Positions 59,683-61,001 of a DNA stretch of 61,001 nt are shown here, piece after piece; positions within the stretch are counted from its first letter, which is position 1, and each line of letters starts with the position of its first letter. Source of the stretch: Verrucomicrobiaceae bacterium (GTDB lineage: Bacteria; Verrucomicrobiota; Verrucomicrobiia; Verrucomicrobiales; Verrucomicrobiaceae); contig JAIXOU010000130.1 of the NCBI GenBank assembly GCA_027486585.1, positions 1-61,001 on the forward strand. The letters are read 5' to 3'. Under the pieces are notes generated by a model that was not told the origin of the DNA, searched no databases, and was given only the letters and a program-made list of their open reading frames with translations. A program made the translations under genes and the position numbers.

Positions 59683-61001
59683 ATGAAAGCCTATTTCCAT
59701 TTTCAACGACACACGCTTCCACTGCTGGCAGGCGCTGGTCTGCTGGCGCTGTTTTCGGCCTCTGCCGCAGCTGCCACGCCGGTGGACCAGGCCAGCCTGG
59801 CCTTTGACAAGGAGTTGCTGCCCATGCTGCAGGACCGCTGCATGGATTGCCATGATGCCGAGATGAAGAAAGGTGATGTGGACTTCGATTTGCTGCTCAA
59901 GCTAGGTGCGCTGCGGCATGACATCCGCCTCTGGGGCAAGGTGCGCGAGCAACTGCGTGCGGGCACCATGCCGCCGAAGCCCAAGCCGTCACTCGATCCC
60001 GCACAGCGCGACACGATGCTGCGCTGGATTCAGCACAATGAAGAGGCGGTGCTCGCCATGCCCGCCACACAGCCAGGCCCCGCGAGGTCGCGCCGCCTGA
60101 ACCGCGAGGAGTATGGCAACACCTTGCGCGATCTGCTCGGCATTGCGAAGCGTCCGGGCGATGGGTTTCCTGCGGATGGCGCGGGTGGCGAAGGCTTTGC
60201 CAACAGCGCGGACACGCTCATGCTGTCACCACTGCTGATCGAAAAACATCTCGATGCAGCAGGCACCGCGATCAAAGAAGTGTGGGAACGCCGGGAGCTT
60301 CGCACACGATTGCTCGCGCCAGTCACCAGCGACAATCTGCCGCCGGACAAGGGCGCGGAGCTGGCACTGCGCCCCTTCCTGCTGAGGGCGTATCGTCGCC
60401 CGCCGACCGAGGATGATGTGCAGGCGCTGCTCGGCGTGTTCCGTCAGACCTTGCAGCGCCAGCCGAACTGGGACGAGGCCATGAAGACGATGTTCAAGGC
60501 GGCGCTGGTCACGCCGAAGTTCCTCTTCATCGAAGATGCACCGCAGGCAAACGCTAAGGAGCCACGTCGGTTGGATTCATTCGAGATGGCCTCGCGTCTT
60601 TCGTATCTTCTGTGGTCATCGATGCCGGATGATGAGCTGCTGAAGCTCGCGGGTGAGGATAAGCTGCAAGATGATACCGTGCTGGAGGCGCAGGTGCGCC
60701 GTATGCTGGTCGACCGCAAGTCGCAGGCTTTCACGAAGGACTTTGCAGGCCAGTGGCTGCGCTTCAGCGAGGTCTTCAACAGTGTGGATCCTGACCGCCG
60801 TCATGCGCCCGACTTCAATGGCGAACTGAGGCAGGCGATGTATGAGGAGATTTTCGCCTTCTGCGATCAGTTGCTGCGCAAGAACGGCCGCGTGCTCGAC
60901 TTTCTGGACAGTGACTACACCTTTCTCAATGAACGGCTGGCGAAGGTGTATGAGGTGCCCGGCGTGAAGGGCAAGGACATGCGGCAGGTAAAGCTGCCCA
61001 A
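59683..61001 (+). CDS. DUF1592-family planctomycete-type cytochrome c protein (partial, runs off the window)
   Basis: At least 439 residues, cut by the window end. Signal MKAYFHFQRHTLPLLAGAGL is followed by haem motif C-M-D-C-H at residues 53-57 and TMPPKPKPSLDPAQRDTML (PSCyt1 domain end). Then come SRRLNREEYGNTLRDLLG (DUF1587, about 135), LRPFLLRAYRRPPTEDDV (DUF1595, about 230) and the start of DUF1592 (FEMASRLSYLLWSSMPDDEL, about 298). The stretch between DUF1587 and DUF1595 is about 80 residues, far shorter than the 300-residue insert in the protein at 18-2609, so these are two different subtypes. It forms a pair with the DUF1552 gene just upstream. Confidence 0.86.
   Translation, partial: MKAYFHFQRHTLPLLAGAGLLALFSASAAAATPVDQASLAFDKELLPMLQDRCMDCHDAEMKKGDVDFDLLLKLGALRHDIRLWGKVREQLRAGTMPPKPKPSLDPAQRDTMLRWIQHNEEAVLAMPATQPGPARSRRLNREEYGNTLRDLLGIAKRPGDGFPADGAGGEGFANSADTLMLSPLLIEKHLDAAGTAIKEVWERRELRTRLLAPVTSDNLPPDKGAELALRPFLLRAYRRPPTEDDVQALLGVFRQTLQRQPNWDEAMKTMFKAALVTPKFLFIEDAPQANAKEPRRLDSFEMASRLSYLLWSSMPDDELLKLAGEDKLQDDTVLEAQVRRMLVDRKSQAFTKDFAGQWLRFSEVFNSVDPDRRHAPDFNGELRQAMYEEIFAFCDQLLRKNGRVLDFLDSDYTFLNERLAKVYEVPGVKGKDMRQVKLP

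Overview
The window looks like a chromosome segment of a GC-rich member of the Planctomycetota-Verrucomicrobiota group, most likely Verrucomicrobiota. Both ends carry DUF1592-type 'planctomycete cytochromes' and, at the right end, a DUF1552 protein, families that are abundant in that group. Between them lies a dense run of secreted polysaccharide-degrading enzymes and sulfatases with no SusC/SusD pair, so this is not a Bacteroidetes-type locus. No rRNA, tRNA, CRISPR array, transposase or integrase was recognised.

Layout. 1-2.6 kb: a DUF1592 cytochrome-like protein preceded by an inverted repeat. 2.6-38.5 kb: about 23 genes, all on the + strand, with gaps of 0-40 bases or 4-base ATGA overlaps. 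They encode TIM-barrel enzymes, three GH127-type proteins, GH43, two GH28-like beta-helix paralogues plus a third beta-helix protein and a canonical GH28 polygalacturonase, GH78 rhamnosidase, a six-hairpin glycosidase, an SGNH esterase, a beta-lactamase-fold esterase, four sulfatases and several BNR/sialidase-fold propellers. 38.5-43.2 kb: a break in the pattern, with a truncated gene, a lower-GC pre-peptidase-domain protein, a signal-peptide relic, and a divergent AraC regulator/EamA transporter pair. 43.2-49.1 kb: the array resumes (a SUMF1-like/sialidase fusion, PL1 pectate lyase, DUF1080-like protein, BNR protein). 49.1-53.3 kb: a cytoplasmic catabolic module (isocitrate-lyase/PEP-mutase family enzyme, zinc dehydrogenase interrupted by an in-frame TAG, sugar-acid MFS transporter, ROK kinase). 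53.3-57.8 kb: two related GHL10-like TIM-barrel proteins and a sugar-isomerase-like protein. 57.8-61 kb: relics, a DUF1552 protein and a partial DUF1592 protein.

Working model. The secreted enzymes fit stepwise removal of rhamnose, arabinofuranose, galacturonate, acetyl and sulfate groups from a branched acidic polysaccharide of pectin/rhamnogalacturonan type, possibly sulfated. The products would be imported by the MFS transporter and processed by the dehydrogenase, lyase and kinase. The substrate is inferred from family membership only.

The most unusual feature is that about 28 genes from unrelated protein families begin with nearly the same signal peptide (consensus M-K-P-T-L-T-L-L-T-A-L-L-L-A-P-L-A-A-L-H, then A-A-D-A-P), conserved at DNA level down to synonymous codon choice. 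Two relics of this module persist without a gene body, one copy carries a 51-base palindromic insertion, and one heads a truncated gene. This looks like a recombining 'leader cassette' array that assembles or homogenises secreted enzyme genes.
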